Assembly: GCF_900106595.1 (NCBI RefSeq) | Contig: NZ_FNNC01000001.1 | Coordinates: 434,001 to 498,000 of the forward strand | DNA: 64,000 nucleotides | From: Marinococcus luteus | Lineage (GTDB): Bacteria; Bacillota; Bacilli; Bacillales; Marinococcaceae | Direction: 5' to 3' | Shown: in pieces, positions 34,277 through 42,675 of the stretch | Layout: every line of letters begins with the position of its first letter | Position numbering within the stretch: position 1 is the stretch's first letter | The notes under the pieces: model-generated | What the model was told of the DNA's origin: nothing | Database searches by the model: none | What the model saw: only the letters and a program-made list of their open reading frames with translations | Position numbers and translations under genes: made by a program

Positions 34277-34690
34277 ATGCCATCTGAAGCAGCATTCAGT
34301 TTAAGAATACTGATCCTGGCCGTGGTCGTAACGATTGCCTTCATTGCTGCGATTTACTGGCTGAGCCGGAAATGGTACATCAAGCGCAACGGCTGCGAGA
34401 GAAAGAAAAGCTGCGCCAGCAGGAGGCACCTTATTATCCGGTACATCTTCTCCGGTTTGTTTTTAGCAGGAACCTTTCTGGTAAACGCCTTCCAGGATTT
34501 TTTTGAGCCTTCCATCTTTATTGTCTTTTTGTTGTTTTACGCGGTGTATACGCTAATAAGCGTGCATATGTGGAAGCAGGAAAGCGATAATCCCGATGAT
34601 TACCGGTATGAATGGTTCGTGCAGGGCGGGACGCTGGTCGTTGCCATCATTGGCCTTACTGCGACAATGCTGGCGCTGGAATATGTATAA
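34277..34690 (+). CDS. uncharacterised membrane protein, paralogue of 22642 gene
   Basis: 137 aa, four membrane helices. Shares RKWYIKRN and WKQESDNPDDYRYEWFVQ with the 22642 gene, in the same topological positions (first loop and third loop). The start is the second of two adjacent ATGs, best spaced from AGAGGTG. It keeps two Cys in the first loop (GCERKKSCAS) that the paralogue lacks. Function unknown. Confidence 0.72.
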   Translation: MPSEAAFSLRILILAVVVTIAFIAAIYWLSRKWYIKRNGCERKKSCASRRHLIIRYIFSGLFLAGTFLVNAFQDFFEPSIFIVFLLFYAVYTLISVHMWKQESDNPDDYRYEWFVQGGTLVVAIIGLTATMLALEYV

Positions 34691-34813
34691 AGACTTACCG
34701 GAGAAAATAAAAAGAAAGCCCGGCTGCGGCAGTCCCGCAGAGACTTTCCTGTCGAAAAGGTAATGAAACATCAGAAAACGGCTATCGTTAAGTTGCAAAA
34801 AAAAGCTGCCGGC

Positions 34814-35773
34814 TCAGCCGGCAGCTTCTTCGTTGACGTAGCGGATGTATTTGGTGAGCGTCAGCATGGACTGCAGCCCGAGCCGGTCCATCAGTTCTTC
34901 CGGTGACACGCCGCTTTCGAGCTCACGCACGATGTAGCTGTTGCGGAAATGGGTGGCGGAGATGGCCCGTTCGATGCCGGCGCGCTTGCGTTCCTCGCGG
35001 ATCATTTTCTGGATGGCTACTTCGGTTAAATTTTTCGGCTGGTCGTTTTCATAGCTCCAGCGGTACGTCTGGCGCTGAAAGTCAAAAGCCACAAACAGCG
35101 GCTCTCCGTCAAAGGACGGCCGTACCGCCTGCGGGATGACATCGAGGTAATAGTACAGCTGCTTCTGCAGCTCCTTCGTCAGCTTGAGCGTCCGCGGGTT
35201 GCCCTCGGTAATGTCGAGCTCCCCGCGGGTCAGGTGCAGGTGCTCAATCCGGATCGAGGCGAGCTCATGCATGCGGAGCCCGTAGTCGTAAAACAGCTTT
35301 AGGATCACGATGTTTCGCGGGGCGAGCATCGGGCGCACGGCCTGCTGCTTGTCCGACAGTCCGGAATCGGACTCCAGCGTGTCCATGAGCCGCTTCATTT
35401 CCTTCGGGGCAATCAGCTCTTCTTCCTTTAACACGTTCCAGACGCTGTCATCGACCGGAAGCTCCGCCATCGGGTTGGAGGCGATCCGTTTCGTGTCGCG
35501 AAGAAAACGGAAGTAGCGGACGAGCACGGTCTGGATGCGCTTCAGCGTCCGGAGCTGGTAGTGGCGCTCCTCGGCCAGAATATGAAAATAGGTGGTAATG
35601 TCGTCGGGAGTGACGGCCGCCTCCTCGCCGTCGAGCACCACATCGATAAACCGGTGAAAGTCGGCGAGGTCGTATTCGTAGCGCTTCAGGGTGCTCGGCT
35701 TGCGCCCCCGGGACTGCAGGAAGGAAAGAAAGGCCTGCATGCCGTCCGGAAGGAGCTCGGGTTGCAAATTCAT
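34814..35773 (-). CDS. tyrosine recombinase-like protein with atypical active site
   Basis: 319 aa with XerC/D architecture: SAM-like core-binding domain (residues ~10-95) and a catalytic domain. The first Arg (DYGLRMHELASIRI) and a candidate Tyr (TLTKYIRYV) are present, but box II reads ATHFRNSYIV instead of H-x-L-R-H, and the later G-H is replaced by LGLQSM. AGGAGG precedes the third Met, chosen as start. Divergent from hflX by ~110 bases. Either a divergent family with altered chemistry or an inactive DNA-binding protein. Confidence 0.8.
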   Translation of the reverse strand: MNLQPELLPDGMQAFLSFLQSRGRKPSTLKRYEYDLADFHRFIDVVLDGEEAAVTPDDITTYFHILAEERHYQLRTLKRIQTVLVRYFRFLRDTKRIASNPMAELPVDDSVWNVLKEEELIAPKEMKRLMDTLESDSGLSDKQQAVRPMLAPRNIVILKLFYDYGLRMHELASIRIEHLHLTRGELDITEGNPRTLKLTKELQKQLYYYLDVIPQAVRPSFDGEPLFVAFDFQRQTYRWSYENDQPKNLTEVAIQKMIREERKRAGIERAISATHFRNSYIVRELESGVSPEELMDRLGLQSMLTLTKYIRYVNEEAAG

Positions 35774-35882
35774 CATCATTCCTCCTGCTTTGGCTGTCGA
35801 TTAAGCATCGCGGCTTGTTTGTTTGGCACTTAACCCATATTATAGTATGTAGAGGACAGGAAAAACAGGAGGATCTAAACTA

Positions 35883-37172
35883 TTGCAGGATTTTGAGAAC
35901 CAACAGGTAGATAAAGAACGGGTGGTACTGGTTGCCGTCCACAAGGATGATACCGATGAAGCGACGTTTGAAGCGTCCCTCACCGAGCTCGAACAGCTGG
36001 TGGAAACAGCAGGGGGGACGGTCACGGCTGTCCTGACGCAGAACCGGCGTTCGCTCGATTCGAAGACGTACGTCGGCAAAGGCAAGCTTGAGGAAGCAGT
36101 GGCGACCGCCGAAGAGCAGGAAGCGGATCTTTTGATCTTTAACGATGAGCTCTCGCCGGGCCAGATTTCCACGATTACCAACCAGACCGGATTGTATATC
36201 ATTGACCGCACGCAGCTGATACTCGATATTTTCGCCGGCCGTGCAGCTTCAAATGAAGGGAAAATGCAGGTCGAGCTTGCGCAGCTGAACTACATGCTGC
36301 CGCGCATCCGCGGGCAGGGCGAATCGCTCTCCCGGCTCGGCGGCGGGATCGGCACACGTGGTCCGGGGGAGACGAAGCTTGAGACCGACCGGCGTCACAT
36401 CCAGAAGCGGATGGACGACGTGCGCAGCAAGCTCAAGCAGGTGAAAAACCGCCGCGAGCAGTACCGTGAACGGCGCAAGGAAAAGAACGTGCTGCAGTTT
36501 GCGCTCGTCGGCTACACGAACGCCGGCAAATCGACGATTTTAAACGCGCTCACCGAAGCGGATACGCTCGAAGAGAACGCGCTGTTTGCCACGCTTGACC
36601 CGCTGACGCGCCGGGTGGAGCTGCCGTCCGGCCTGGAAGTGCTCGTCACTGATACGGTCGGGTTTATTCAGGACCTGCCGACGGCACTGATTGCGGCGTT
36701 CCAGGCAACCCTGGAGGAAGTAAAGGAAGCCGACGTGCTGCTTCATGTGATTGACGGCTCGCACCCGAGGGCTGCCGAGCAGGCCGCCACGGTGCGCCGG
36801 CTGTTAAAGGAGCTCGAAGCAAGCCACATTCCGGCGCTTACGGTCGTTAACAAGCGCGACGCCGTTGAAGACGAGCCGGTCGTAGCGGCAGACAAGCCGT
36901 CGATTTCCATTTCGGCCCGCAAGGACGAGGACGTGGAGCTGTTGCGGGAGTCGATGGAGAACGTGCTGCTCGAGCAGCTTGAGCCGTACGACGTTGAAAT
37001 TCCGCTTGCCGATGGCCACGTGATGCAGCGGTTCAAGCATGAAACCGTGGTGCGCGAGGAAACGCTCGATGAAGAAAATGAAAGCTGGATTTTGTCCGGA
37101 TATGTGCAGAGCGACCAGGCGATCCACCGGGAAATCAAGCAGTATGCCAAAGGAGATGCCGGGGCCAAATGA
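35883..37172 (+). CDS. hflX: HflX ribosome-associated GTPase
   Basis: 429 aa. N-terminal HflX domain (SLDSKTYVGKGKLEE, FNDELSPGQ, IDRTQLILDIFA), the Gly-rich linker RLGGGIGTRGPGETKLETDR, then the G domain: G1 ALVGYTNAGKST, G3 VTDTVGFIQDLP, G4 VVNKRD, and C-terminal extension. It splits or rescues stalled ribosomes under stress in studied species. TTG start with AGGAGGA 12 bases upstream. Overlaps the next gene by four bases, as in Bacillus. Confidence 0.95.
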   Translation: MQDFENQQVDKERVVLVAVHKDDTDEATFEASLTELEQLVETAGGTVTAVLTQNRRSLDSKTYVGKGKLEEAVATAEEQEADLLIFNDELSPGQISTITNQTGLYIIDRTQLILDIFAGRAASNEGKMQVELAQLNYMLPRIRGQGESLSRLGGGIGTRGPGETKLETDRRHIQKRMDDVRSKLKQVKNRREQYRERRKEKNVLQFALVGYTNAGKSTILNALTEADTLEENALFATLDPLTRRVELPSGLEVLVTDTVGFIQDLPTALIAAFQATLEEVKEADVLLHVIDGSHPRAAEQAATVRRLLKELEASHIPALTVVNKRDAVEDEPVVAADKPSISISARKDEDVELLRESMENVLLEQLEPYDVEIPLADGHVMQRFKHETVVREETLDEENESWILSGYVQSDQAIHREIKQYAKGDAGAK

Positions 37173-38401
37173 CACGCGAGATGATGGAACAAAAGCAGCT
37201 GCAGCAGGCCGAGCGCCGGATTGCCCCGCAGCTCGAAGCAATTGCGGAGCGCGAGCTTGTGAACCAGCAGCGGGTGCTTGATATTTTCCGGAAGCACAAC
37301 GTGTCGGCGTTTCATTTTCAGCACTCCACCGGCTACGGCTATGACGACACCGGACGCGAGGTGCTGGACCGGGTGTACGCCGATGTGTTCGGCACCGAGG
37401 CGGCTGTCGTGCGCCAGCAGTTTATTTCCGGGACGCACGCGATCAGCACGGCGCTGTTTGCGGCGCTCCGACCGGGCGGCCGGCTTTTGTATGCGACCGG
37501 TACGCCGTATGACACGCTGAACACGGTCATCGGTCTCGACGGCAGCGAAGCGGGAACGATGAATGAATGGGGCATCGGCTGCGACGTGGTGCCGCTCGCC
37601 GGCGGGCATGTGGATATGGACGCTGTGCACGAGGCGGTTACGCCGGACACGCAGGTGATTGCGTTTCAGCGCTCGCGCGGCTATGACGATCGTCCGTCGA
37701 TCGGCCTCGAAGAAATGAAGGGGTACATGGCGGAGCTCAAAGCGGCGTATCCGAACGTCGTCCTGTTTGTGGACAACTGCTACGGGGAATTCGTGGAAAC
37801 CACCGAGCCGGGTCATATCGGAGCGGACCTGATGGCGGGCTCGCTCATTAAAAACCCGGGCGGCGGCATCACCCGCACCGGCGGCTACATTGCCGGCCGA
37901 AGCGACTTGATTGAAAAGGCAGGGGCAAGCTTTGCCGCGCCGGGGATCGGTCTTGAAGGCGGCGCGACGCTTGGCATGCTCCAGGAAATGTTTCAGGGGC
38001 TGTTTCTGGCGCCGCACGTTGTGGCGGAAGCCCATAAAGGGGCGGTGCTGACCGCGGCGCTGATGGAGGACGCCGGCCTGCAGGCATCCCCGGCCTCCGG
38101 GGAGGAGCGGACCGATCTGATCCAGTCCGTGCAGTTTGGCGACCGGGACAAGATGATCCGGTTCTGCCAGGCGGTGCAGCAGTATTCTCCGGTCGACTCC
38201 GGCGTAATGCCGCAGCCGAGTGCGATGCCCGGCTACAGCGATGAAGTGATCATGGCTGCCGGTGCGTTCATCCAGGGCTCAAGCATCGAGCTTTCCGCGG
38301 ACGGACCGATCCGTCCGCCTTATACAGCCTTCGTGCAGGGCGGATTAACGTACGCGCACGTGAAAATTGCCGTAAGCGAAGCGTTAAAAGCGATACAATA
38401 A
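37169..38401 (+). CDS. ynbB: methionine gamma-lyase-family protein (YnbB / aluminium-resistance family)
   Basis: PLP-dependent fold-type I enzyme, 410 aa. PLP-binding Lys in MAGSLIKNPGGGITRTGGYI, Asp/Asn contacts in VVLFVDNCYGEFVET, and SGTHAISTALFAALRPGG near the cofactor phosphate. Annotated in relatives as methionine gamma-lyase-like or aluminium resistance protein; the real substrate is not established. ATGA overlap with hflX indicates coupling. The hflX-ynbB-glnR-glnA order is conserved in Bacillus. Confidence 0.93.
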   Translation: MTREMMEQKQLQQAERRIAPQLEAIAERELVNQQRVLDIFRKHNVSAFHFQHSTGYGYDDTGREVLDRVYADVFGTEAAVVRQQFISGTHAISTALFAALRPGGRLLYATGTPYDTLNTVIGLDGSEAGTMNEWGIGCDVVPLAGGHVDMDAVHEAVTPDTQVIAFQRSRGYDDRPSIGLEEMKGYMAELKAAYPNVVLFVDNCYGEFVETTEPGHIGADLMAGSLIKNPGGGITRTGGYIAGRSDLIEKAGASFAAPGIGLEGGATLGMLQEMFQGLFLAPHVVAEAHKGAVLTAALMEDAGLQASPASGEERTDLIQSVQFGDRDKMIRFCQAVQQYSPVDSGVMPQPSAMPGYSDEVIMAAGAFIQGSSIELSADGPIRPPYTAFVQGGLTYAHVKIAVSEALKAIQ

Positions 38402-38413
38402 CCGACAGACAGG

Positions 38414-38443
38414 CAGGTCCTCCGGGAGAGGGCCTGTTTTTTC
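38414..38443 (+). terminator. terminator after ynbB
   Basis: CAGGTCCTC / GAGGGCCTG stem (one G-U) with T6 tail. Confidence 0.88.
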
Positions 38444-38503
38444 TGTACAATTGGCTGGAAATAGGCGAAAATAGAAAAAAACAATAAGTTCTGAAAATTT
38501 TGA

Positions 38504-38520
38504 TGTAAAAATAGCTTACA
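38504..38520. promoter_or_regulatory. GlnR/TnrA box
   Basis: TGTAA-N7-TTACA matches the TGTNA-N7-TNACA consensus. A degenerate second copy, TGACG-N7-TTACA, lies at 38527-38543 over the -35 box, resembling the two-site arrangement of B. subtilis glnRA. Confidence 0.85.
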
Positions 38521-38525
38521 TGAAC

Positions 38526-38554
38526 TTGACGGAAAAGCTTACATATTGTAGGAT
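38526..38554 (+). promoter_or_regulatory. sigma-A promoter of glnRA
   Basis: TTGACG at 38526-38531, 17-bp spacer, TAGGAT at 38549-38554, immediately downstream of the GlnR box. Confidence 0.75.
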
Positions 38555-38586
38555 GTACTTAGTTTCAATGAAAGGGGGCGTAACGC

Positions 38587-38982
38587 ATGAATGATCATGT
38601 ACGCCGGAATACCCCTTTATTTCCGATTGGTATCGTCCAGAAACTGACGGAGCTCACCCCAAGGCAGATTCGCTACTACGAAGAACACGGCCTGGTGTTT
38701 CCGACACGGACCGAAGGCAACCAGCGGTTGTTTTCCTTCCGCGACGTGGACCGTCTGCTTGAAATCAAAGCGATGATGGAGCGGGGCGTAAACCTTTCAG
38801 GCATCAAGGAAATCTATGAGTTAAAAACGTATTCAGAGGAACCGAAGCAGCCAAGTGCACCGAGAAGTCATGATATGACTGACCGTGAACTGCGCAAGCA
38901 CCTCCGCAAGGAAGTGATGATGGCAGGCAAATATTCGCGTCCGTCCATGATTCAGGGACAGCTGTCGCGGTTTTTCGACTAA
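38587..38982 (+). CDS. glnR: GlnR, MerR-family nitrogen regulator
   Basis: 131 aa. MerR winged helix: IGIVQKLTELTPRQIRYYEE, HGLVFPTRTEGNQRLFSFRD, then dimerisation helix and the C-terminal tail (REVMMAGKYSRPSMIQGQLS-like sequence ending RFFD) that in B. subtilis senses feedback-inhibited glutamine synthetase. AAAGGGGGCG precedes the ATG. Autorepresses glnRA through the TGTAA-N7-TTACA box upstream when nitrogen is plentiful. Confidence 0.95.
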   Translation: MNDHVRRNTPLFPIGIVQKLTELTPRQIRYYEEHGLVFPTRTEGNQRLFSFRDVDRLLEIKAMMERGVNLSGIKEIYELKTYSEEPKQPSAPRSHDMTDRELRKHLRKEVMMAGKYSRPSMIQGQLSRFFD

Positions 38983-39000
38983 CAGCAGGATTAACTTTTT

Positions 39001-39016
39001 CCCGGCTGCGGCCGGG
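39001..39016 (+). other. hairpin between glnR and glnA
   Basis: CCCGGC-TGCG-GCCGGG, a very stable stem-loop without T tail; probably an mRNA processing or stability element that raises glnA over glnR. Confidence 0.55.
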
Positions 39017-39068
39017 GGAAAGATCTAATAATTCACTATTCCAGTTTTAGAGAGGAGTCACAATTAAC

Positions 39069-40415
39069 ATGGCAAACACGAAAAAAGACATTTTAAAGTT
39101 TGCAGAAGAGGAAAACGTTAAGTTCATCCGTCTTCAGTTTACTGACTTGCAAGGAATTATTAAAAACGTAGAGATTCCGGTGGACCAGCTTCATAAAGCA
39201 CTGGACAACCTTATGATGTTCGACGGTTCTTCCATCGAAGGATTTGTGCGTATTGAAGAATCCGATATGTACCTCTATCCGGATCTTGATACGTGGATCG
39301 TCTTCCCATGGACGCCGGAAAAAGGCAAAGTCGCACGTTTAATTTGTGACATATATGAGCCGGGCAAGCCTGGCGAAGAGCCAACGCCATTTGAGGGTGA
39401 CCCTCGCGGTATTTTGAAGCGTGTACTTAAAGACGCAGAGAAATTAGGCTTCTCCGCCTTCAATATTGGACCGGAGCCTGAATTCTTCCTTTTCAAAAAC
39501 GATGAAAAAGGCGAGCCGACCACAACCTTGAACGACAAAGGCGGTTACTTTGACCTTGCGCCGACAGACCTCGGTGAAAACTGCCGCCGCGACATCGTGC
39601 TTGAGCTTGAAGACATGGGATTTGAAATCGAAGCTTCCCACCACGAAGTGGCGCCGGGGCAGCACGAAATCGACTTCAAATACGCAGACGCTATCACAGC
39701 CTGCGACAACATCCAGACGTTTAAGCTCGTTGTTAAAACAATCGCGCGTAAGCACGGCCTGCACGCAACCTTTATGCCGAAGCCATTGTTCGGTGTAAAC
39801 GGCTCCGGTATGCACTGCAACATGTCCCTGTTCAAAGGCAAAGAGAACGCCTTCTACGACAAGAAGACCGATTCTCAGCTGAGCACAACGGCTATGCAGT
39901 TCTTAGCAGGTACACTCGAGCACGCGAAGGCGTTCACGGCGCTGACGAACCCAATCGTCAACTCCTACAAGCGTCTTGTGCCAGGCTACGAAGCACCAGT
40001 ATACGTAGCATGGTCCCTGCGTAACCGCAGCCCGCTCGTACGTATTCCGTCTTCCCGCGGTATGAGCACGCGTATTGAAACGCGCAGCCCGGACCCATCC
40101 GCGAACCCGTATCTTGCCATCGCAGCAATGCTTGCTTCCGGCCTGGACGGCGTTAAGCGGAAACTTGAGGCTCCAGAGCCGACAGACCGCAACATCTACG
40201 TGATGGAAAAAGCAGAACGCGAAGAACTCGGCATCGAGGACCTTCCAGCAGACTTGAACGAAGCGCTTCAGCACCTGCTGAACGACGAAGTTCTTGTCAA
40301 CGCCATTGGCCCGCACGCCATCGAGCACTTCGCCGAAGCAAAAGAAATCGAGTGGGACATGTTCCGCAGCCAGGTACACCCTTGGGAACGCGAACAGTTC
40401 TTGTCCACGTACTAA
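39069..40415 (+). CDS. glnA: glutamine synthetase type I
   Basis: 448 aa, the standard GSI-alpha length. Seen: [34 protein letters not shown] latch/metal region, GPEPEFFLF (Glu ligands), [25 protein letters not shown] ammonium/glutamate site, [13 protein letters not shown] nucleotide site, and C-terminal [17 protein letters not shown]. No adenylylation Tyr loop, as expected for GSI-alpha. Feedback-inhibited enzyme also acts as signal for GlnR/TnrA in Bacillus. Second gene of glnRA; strong terminator behind. Confidence 0.97.
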   Translation: MANTKKDILKFAEEENVKFIRLQFTDLQGIIKNVEIPVDQLHKALDNLMMFDGSSIEGFVRIEESDMYLYPDLDTWIVFPWTPEKGKVARLICDIYEPGKPGEEPTPFEGDPRGILKRVLKDAEKLGFSAFNIGPEPEFFLFKNDEKGEPTTTLNDKGGYFDLAPTDLGENCRRDIVLELEDMGFEIEASHHEVAPGQHEIDFKYADAITACDNIQTFKLVVKTIARKHGLHATFMPKPLFGVNGSGMHCNMSLFKGKENAFYDKKTDSQLSTTAMQFLAGTLEHAKAFTALTNPIVNSYKRLVPGYEAPVYVAWSLRNRSPLVRIPSSRGMSTRIETRSPDPSANPYLAIAAMLASGLDGVKRKLEAPEPTDRNIYVMEKAEREELGIEDLPADLNEALQHLLNDEVLVNAIGPHAIEHFAEAKEIEWDMFRSQVHPWEREQFLSTY

Positions 40416-40422
40416 AATGGAG

Positions 40423-40458
40423 AAAACCCTTCAGCCACAATGGCTGGAGGGTTTTTTG
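40423..40458 (+). terminator. terminator of glnRA
   Basis: AAAACCCTTCAGCC / GGCTGGAGGGTTTT stem with T6 tail. Confidence 0.92.
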
Positions 40459-40488
40459 TGTTTTATATTAGAACTTGAGTGCGCTTCA

Positions 40489-40517
40489 TTTTAGGGGTGC
40501 GCCCCTGATTCGCCCCT
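40489..40517. other. inverted repeats just after glnA
   Basis: TTAGGGG-TGCGCCCCTGATTCG-CCCCTAA with a nested AGGGG-TGCG-CCCCT. It marks the boundary between the conserved glnA end and the accessory region; an attachment-site role is possible but no second copy was found. Confidence 0.35.
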
Positions 40518-40569
40518 AACTAAAGAGAATCTACATCAAAAATACGTTTGGTGGATGCTTCGTATTTTT

Positions 40570-40725
40570 TCATATAATATCTTCATCCACGCACGAGACC
40601 GGCGCATTAAACTGAATATCTACCTGGAAGGCTTCCATGATCCGCCGATACGACGGCTTCCTTGTTAAATCCCCATACCGATATAACGCTTGTACAAACT
40701 CTTCCAGTGCCGAGTATTGATACAT
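40570..40725 (-). CDS. 51-aa mini-gene behind a LexA box
   Basis: Too short for ordinary gene calling but well supported: AGGGGTGAG lies 5 bases before the ATG, and the frame is intact (MYQYSALEEFVQALYRYGDL at the N-terminus, PVSCVDEDII at the end). A LexA-type palindrome, AGAACGTATGTTCT, lies 39 bases upstream. Sequence is not recognised; the size and SOS-type promoter recall small DNA-damage-inducible regulators, but no function can be claimed. Confidence 0.6.
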   Translation of the reverse strand: MYQYSALEEFVQALYRYGDLTRKPSYRRIMEAFQVDIQFNAPVSCVDEDII

Positions 40726-40763
40726 CACGCTCACCCCTATATCTCTATATTCGCCCTGTTATA

Positions 40764-40777
40764 AGAACGTATGTTCT
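40764..40777. promoter_or_regulatory. LexA (SOS) box
   Basis: AGAACGTATGTTCT, a perfect GAAC-N4-GTTC palindrome fitting the Bacillus LexA consensus CGAACatatGTTCG except at the outermost bases. On the minus strand it abuts TATAAC, a possible -10. Confidence 0.7.
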
Positions 40778-40795
40778 GTCTTTGGTTGTAAGAAA

Positions 40796-40815
40796 ACCCT
40801 GCTGGAAAGCAGGGT
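40796..40815 (-). terminator. terminator of lipoprotein gene
   Basis: ACCCTGC / GCAGGGT stem, minus strand continues into TTTTC. Confidence 0.75.
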
Positions 40816-40822
40816 ACATTTG

Positions 40823-41644
40823 TTAGTCCGTGACTTCGATCTCTTCATCAATGTCCTCGGCCCCGTCTACAGGTTCAAATGTTTCTTCGCTGAATGGTGC
40901 GTCGGTCGTGAATCGGATCGATTCAATGGCGTCTGCTTCTGCATCCGGAAGCAGGAAGTACACATAGCCTTCTTTTTCCGTTTCCGCTAAAAACTCCGTG
41001 CCAAACGAATTACTCATGAACATATTGGCATCCACCTGATCCCCTTCGCTCGTCGAAATGGTGGATTGATCCGGGTAAAAAGAAATATCTTCCTCCGATG
41101 TATTCTCTGCGGTCACACGGACCTGCACGTAGGTAATGTCTGCCGGCATCTCTAAGATTTGCTGATAGTCCGTGCTCAGGGTAGTATCCCAGGTGGATAC
41201 TTCCGATAAGGTCATATCAATCGGGCCGGAGGACGTTTCCACATCTTCCTCTCCTACTTTGGCGAGCGTGGTCTCGCCTAATTCATTGGTGTAGGTTTCC
41301 CCAATATTTTCCCGCAGATTCTCCGTGCTGGTCCCATCACTAGATCCATCGGCCGGCGCTTCTTCGGCGTCAGCACCTTCCTCTTCGGCTTCTGCTTCCT
41401 CCTGGCTCGCTTCTTCCTCTTCCAGGGCTTGCTCACGTTCTTCTAATTCCTGTTCCTGTTGTTCGAGTTCTTCTTGAGTCGGTTCGTCATCATTACTTTC
41501 TTTATTAGAAGAATCATTGCTTTCTTCGCTCGAACCACTTTCTTCGGAAGACGCTTCTTCATTCCCAGATGATTCGTCAGAACTGCAAGCAGATGTAACA
41601 AGAACAGCTGTCGCAACCCCCGTCGCCAGCAAATACTTTATCAT
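40823..41644 (-). CDS. acidic lipoprotein with DUF4352-like domain
   Basis: 273 aa. Signal peptide and lipobox (YLLATGVATAVLVTSAC), then a long Ser/Glu-rich and coiled Glu/Gln linker (residues ~20-115), and a C-terminal beta-sandwich like DUF4352 (YVQVRVTAENTSEEDISFYP; FLAETEKEGYVYFLLP). AAAGGGGG precedes the chosen ATG. Paralogue of the lipoprotein at 50690: signal peptides, 5' leader (GGATATTCCATG) and domain agree. Surface-exposed; role unknown, a type common on Bacillus prophages and mobile regions. Confidence 0.85.
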   Translation of the reverse strand: MIKYLLATGVATAVLVTSACSSDESSGNEEASSEESGSSEESNDSSNKESNDDEPTQEELEQQEQELEEREQALEEEEASQEEAEAEEEGADAEEAPADGSSDGTSTENLRENIGETYTNELGETTLAKVGEEDVETSSGPIDMTLSEVSTWDTTLSTDYQQILEMPADITYVQVRVTAENTSEEDISFYPDQSTISTSEGDQVDANMFMSNSFGTEFLAETEKEGYVYFLLPDAEADAIESIRFTTDAPFSEETFEPVDGAEDIDEEIEVTD

Positions 41645-41874
41645 GGAATATCCCCCTTTATATGTAAATGAATGAACCTTTTTCATTTTACCAACACATA
41701 GTCCTAGAAACAATTACGTGCAAAATTTTTATTATGTATTTTCCGTTCTAAAGTAATAGGAAATATTGTATTTATTTTGTCAGGTGGGGTTGGCGCATGG
41801 TGTTAGGAAAGCCTTTTGTGCATAAGTGTAAAAATACTTGAAAGCAAAAGTTCTAGCGTAAAGGGGCTGGGTGG

Positions 41875-42080
41875 ATGCATTACGAACCAGGTACAAGGGT
41901 GTTTAGCGAAGAGCGGCAAGTAGGGGCGTGGTGATGTTTCAGACGATGCACAAAGGACCGGAGATGTAATACTGCAAGTTTACGCCGCTCCGGTCTGGCT
42001 GGCATCACTTCAGCGATATATGGGAACCGGGCGAGTTGTTTGCGTATAGCTGGGATCGGCACAAGGCAGGGCAGATTTAA
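41875..42080 (+). pseudogene. decayed copy of the 68-aa gene at 59637
   Basis: Translating in two frames recovers the 59637 protein: frame 1 gives HYEPGTRVFSEERQ, then after a frameshift the sequence continues as VMFQTMHKGPEM, stop (TAA where the paralogue has TGG), YCKFTPLRSGWHH and FAYSWDRHKAGQI. So one frameshift and one nonsense codon destroy it. Shows that this accessory region once carried the same gene as the 59-kb region. Confidence 0.85.
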
Positions 42081-42092
42081 GGAGGGGAATCT

Positions 42093-42206
42093 ATGGAACG
42101 ATTCGGGAGTATACTCGGCGGAATACTGATCGCCATAATTTTTACGGTGCTTTTGGCGATTGTGGCTGGTTTAGGATGGAACGCGATTCAGTGGGCGTGG
42201 AGCTAA
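42093..42206 (+). CDS. 37-aa single-helix membrane peptide
   Basis: MERFGSILGGILIAIIFTVL then LAIVAGLGWNAIQWAWS: one membrane helix with short ends. GGAGGGG precedes the ATG, and the gene is tightly packed between the pseudogene and the next phage-like gene. Resembles phage small membrane proteins; no function assigned. Confidence 0.6.
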   Translation: MERFGSILGGILIAIIFTVLLAIVAGLGWNAIQWAWS

Positions 42207-42229
42207 AACACAGACAAAGGGGCGGTTTC

Positions 42230-42436
42230 ATGGGCGAACGCATGAAAGAAATTCACTGGGATAAAGTCACAGGGCAACTAAATTTTGATATACTTAGGAC
42301 AGAAGAACCAGTCGTCCTGGTGGTGTCGGAGGGGCGCGTTCGTTGCGCTCCTTTGCCTGCGCATGGGGAGACCAAGATTGTAACGCACCAGGGGAAAGTG
42401 AAGCGGGTGAAATGGGATGAGGGGGAAGAGTTCTGA
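42230..42436 (+). CDS. small phage-like protein, 68 aa (possibly DUF3954)
   Basis: Starts MGERMKEIHWDKVTG after AAGGGGCGG. The segments VVLVVSEGRVRCAPLPAHGE and TKIVTHQGKVKRVKWDEGEE recall the short Bacillus-phage family DUF3954, an identification I hold loosely. Part of a run of plus-strand phage genes. Confidence 0.65.
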   Translation: MGERMKEIHWDKVTGQLNFDILRTEEPVVLVVSEGRVRCAPLPAHGETKIVTHQGKVKRVKWDEGEEF

Positions 42437-42453
42437 ATGGATTTAGAGGGTAG

Positions 42454-42675
42454 TTGAGCGAAGCGTCCTTGGGGGAGAAATACACGATCCTGCGCGAAAA
42501 TAACATCCTGCCGGTGGAGACGACCGAAACGATGAGCCAATCGAAAAAAGAAGAAACCGTTACCGAACGATTGATGCACTGGGACCTGGAGCATTGGGAC
42601 GGCATGCCGCTCGAGCCGATTCATGCCGAAACCGTCGAAGAATACAACAAACGAAAGGGTGAGGAACATGAGTAA
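42454..42675 (+). CDS. hypothetical phage-type protein, 73 aa
   Basis: TTG start with AGAGGG close by; the start is uncertain. Acidic and Trp-rich (LMHWDLEHWDGMPLEP), ends with NKRKGEEHE overlapping the next gene's start by 8 bases, which supports real coding. Not recognised. Confidence 0.55.
   Translation: MSEASLGEKYTILRENNILPVETTETMSQSKKEETVTERLMHWDLEHWDGMPLEPIHAETVEEYNKRKGEEHE

Noticed and set aside
36743-38035. Long minus-strand frame (430 codons) opposite hflX/ynbB
   Set aside because: Shadow of two strongly identified genes; low-complexity basic composition.
40489-40517. Prophage attachment site next to glnA
   Set aside because: No matching direct repeat was found at any plausible right end; kept only as an inverted-repeat feature.
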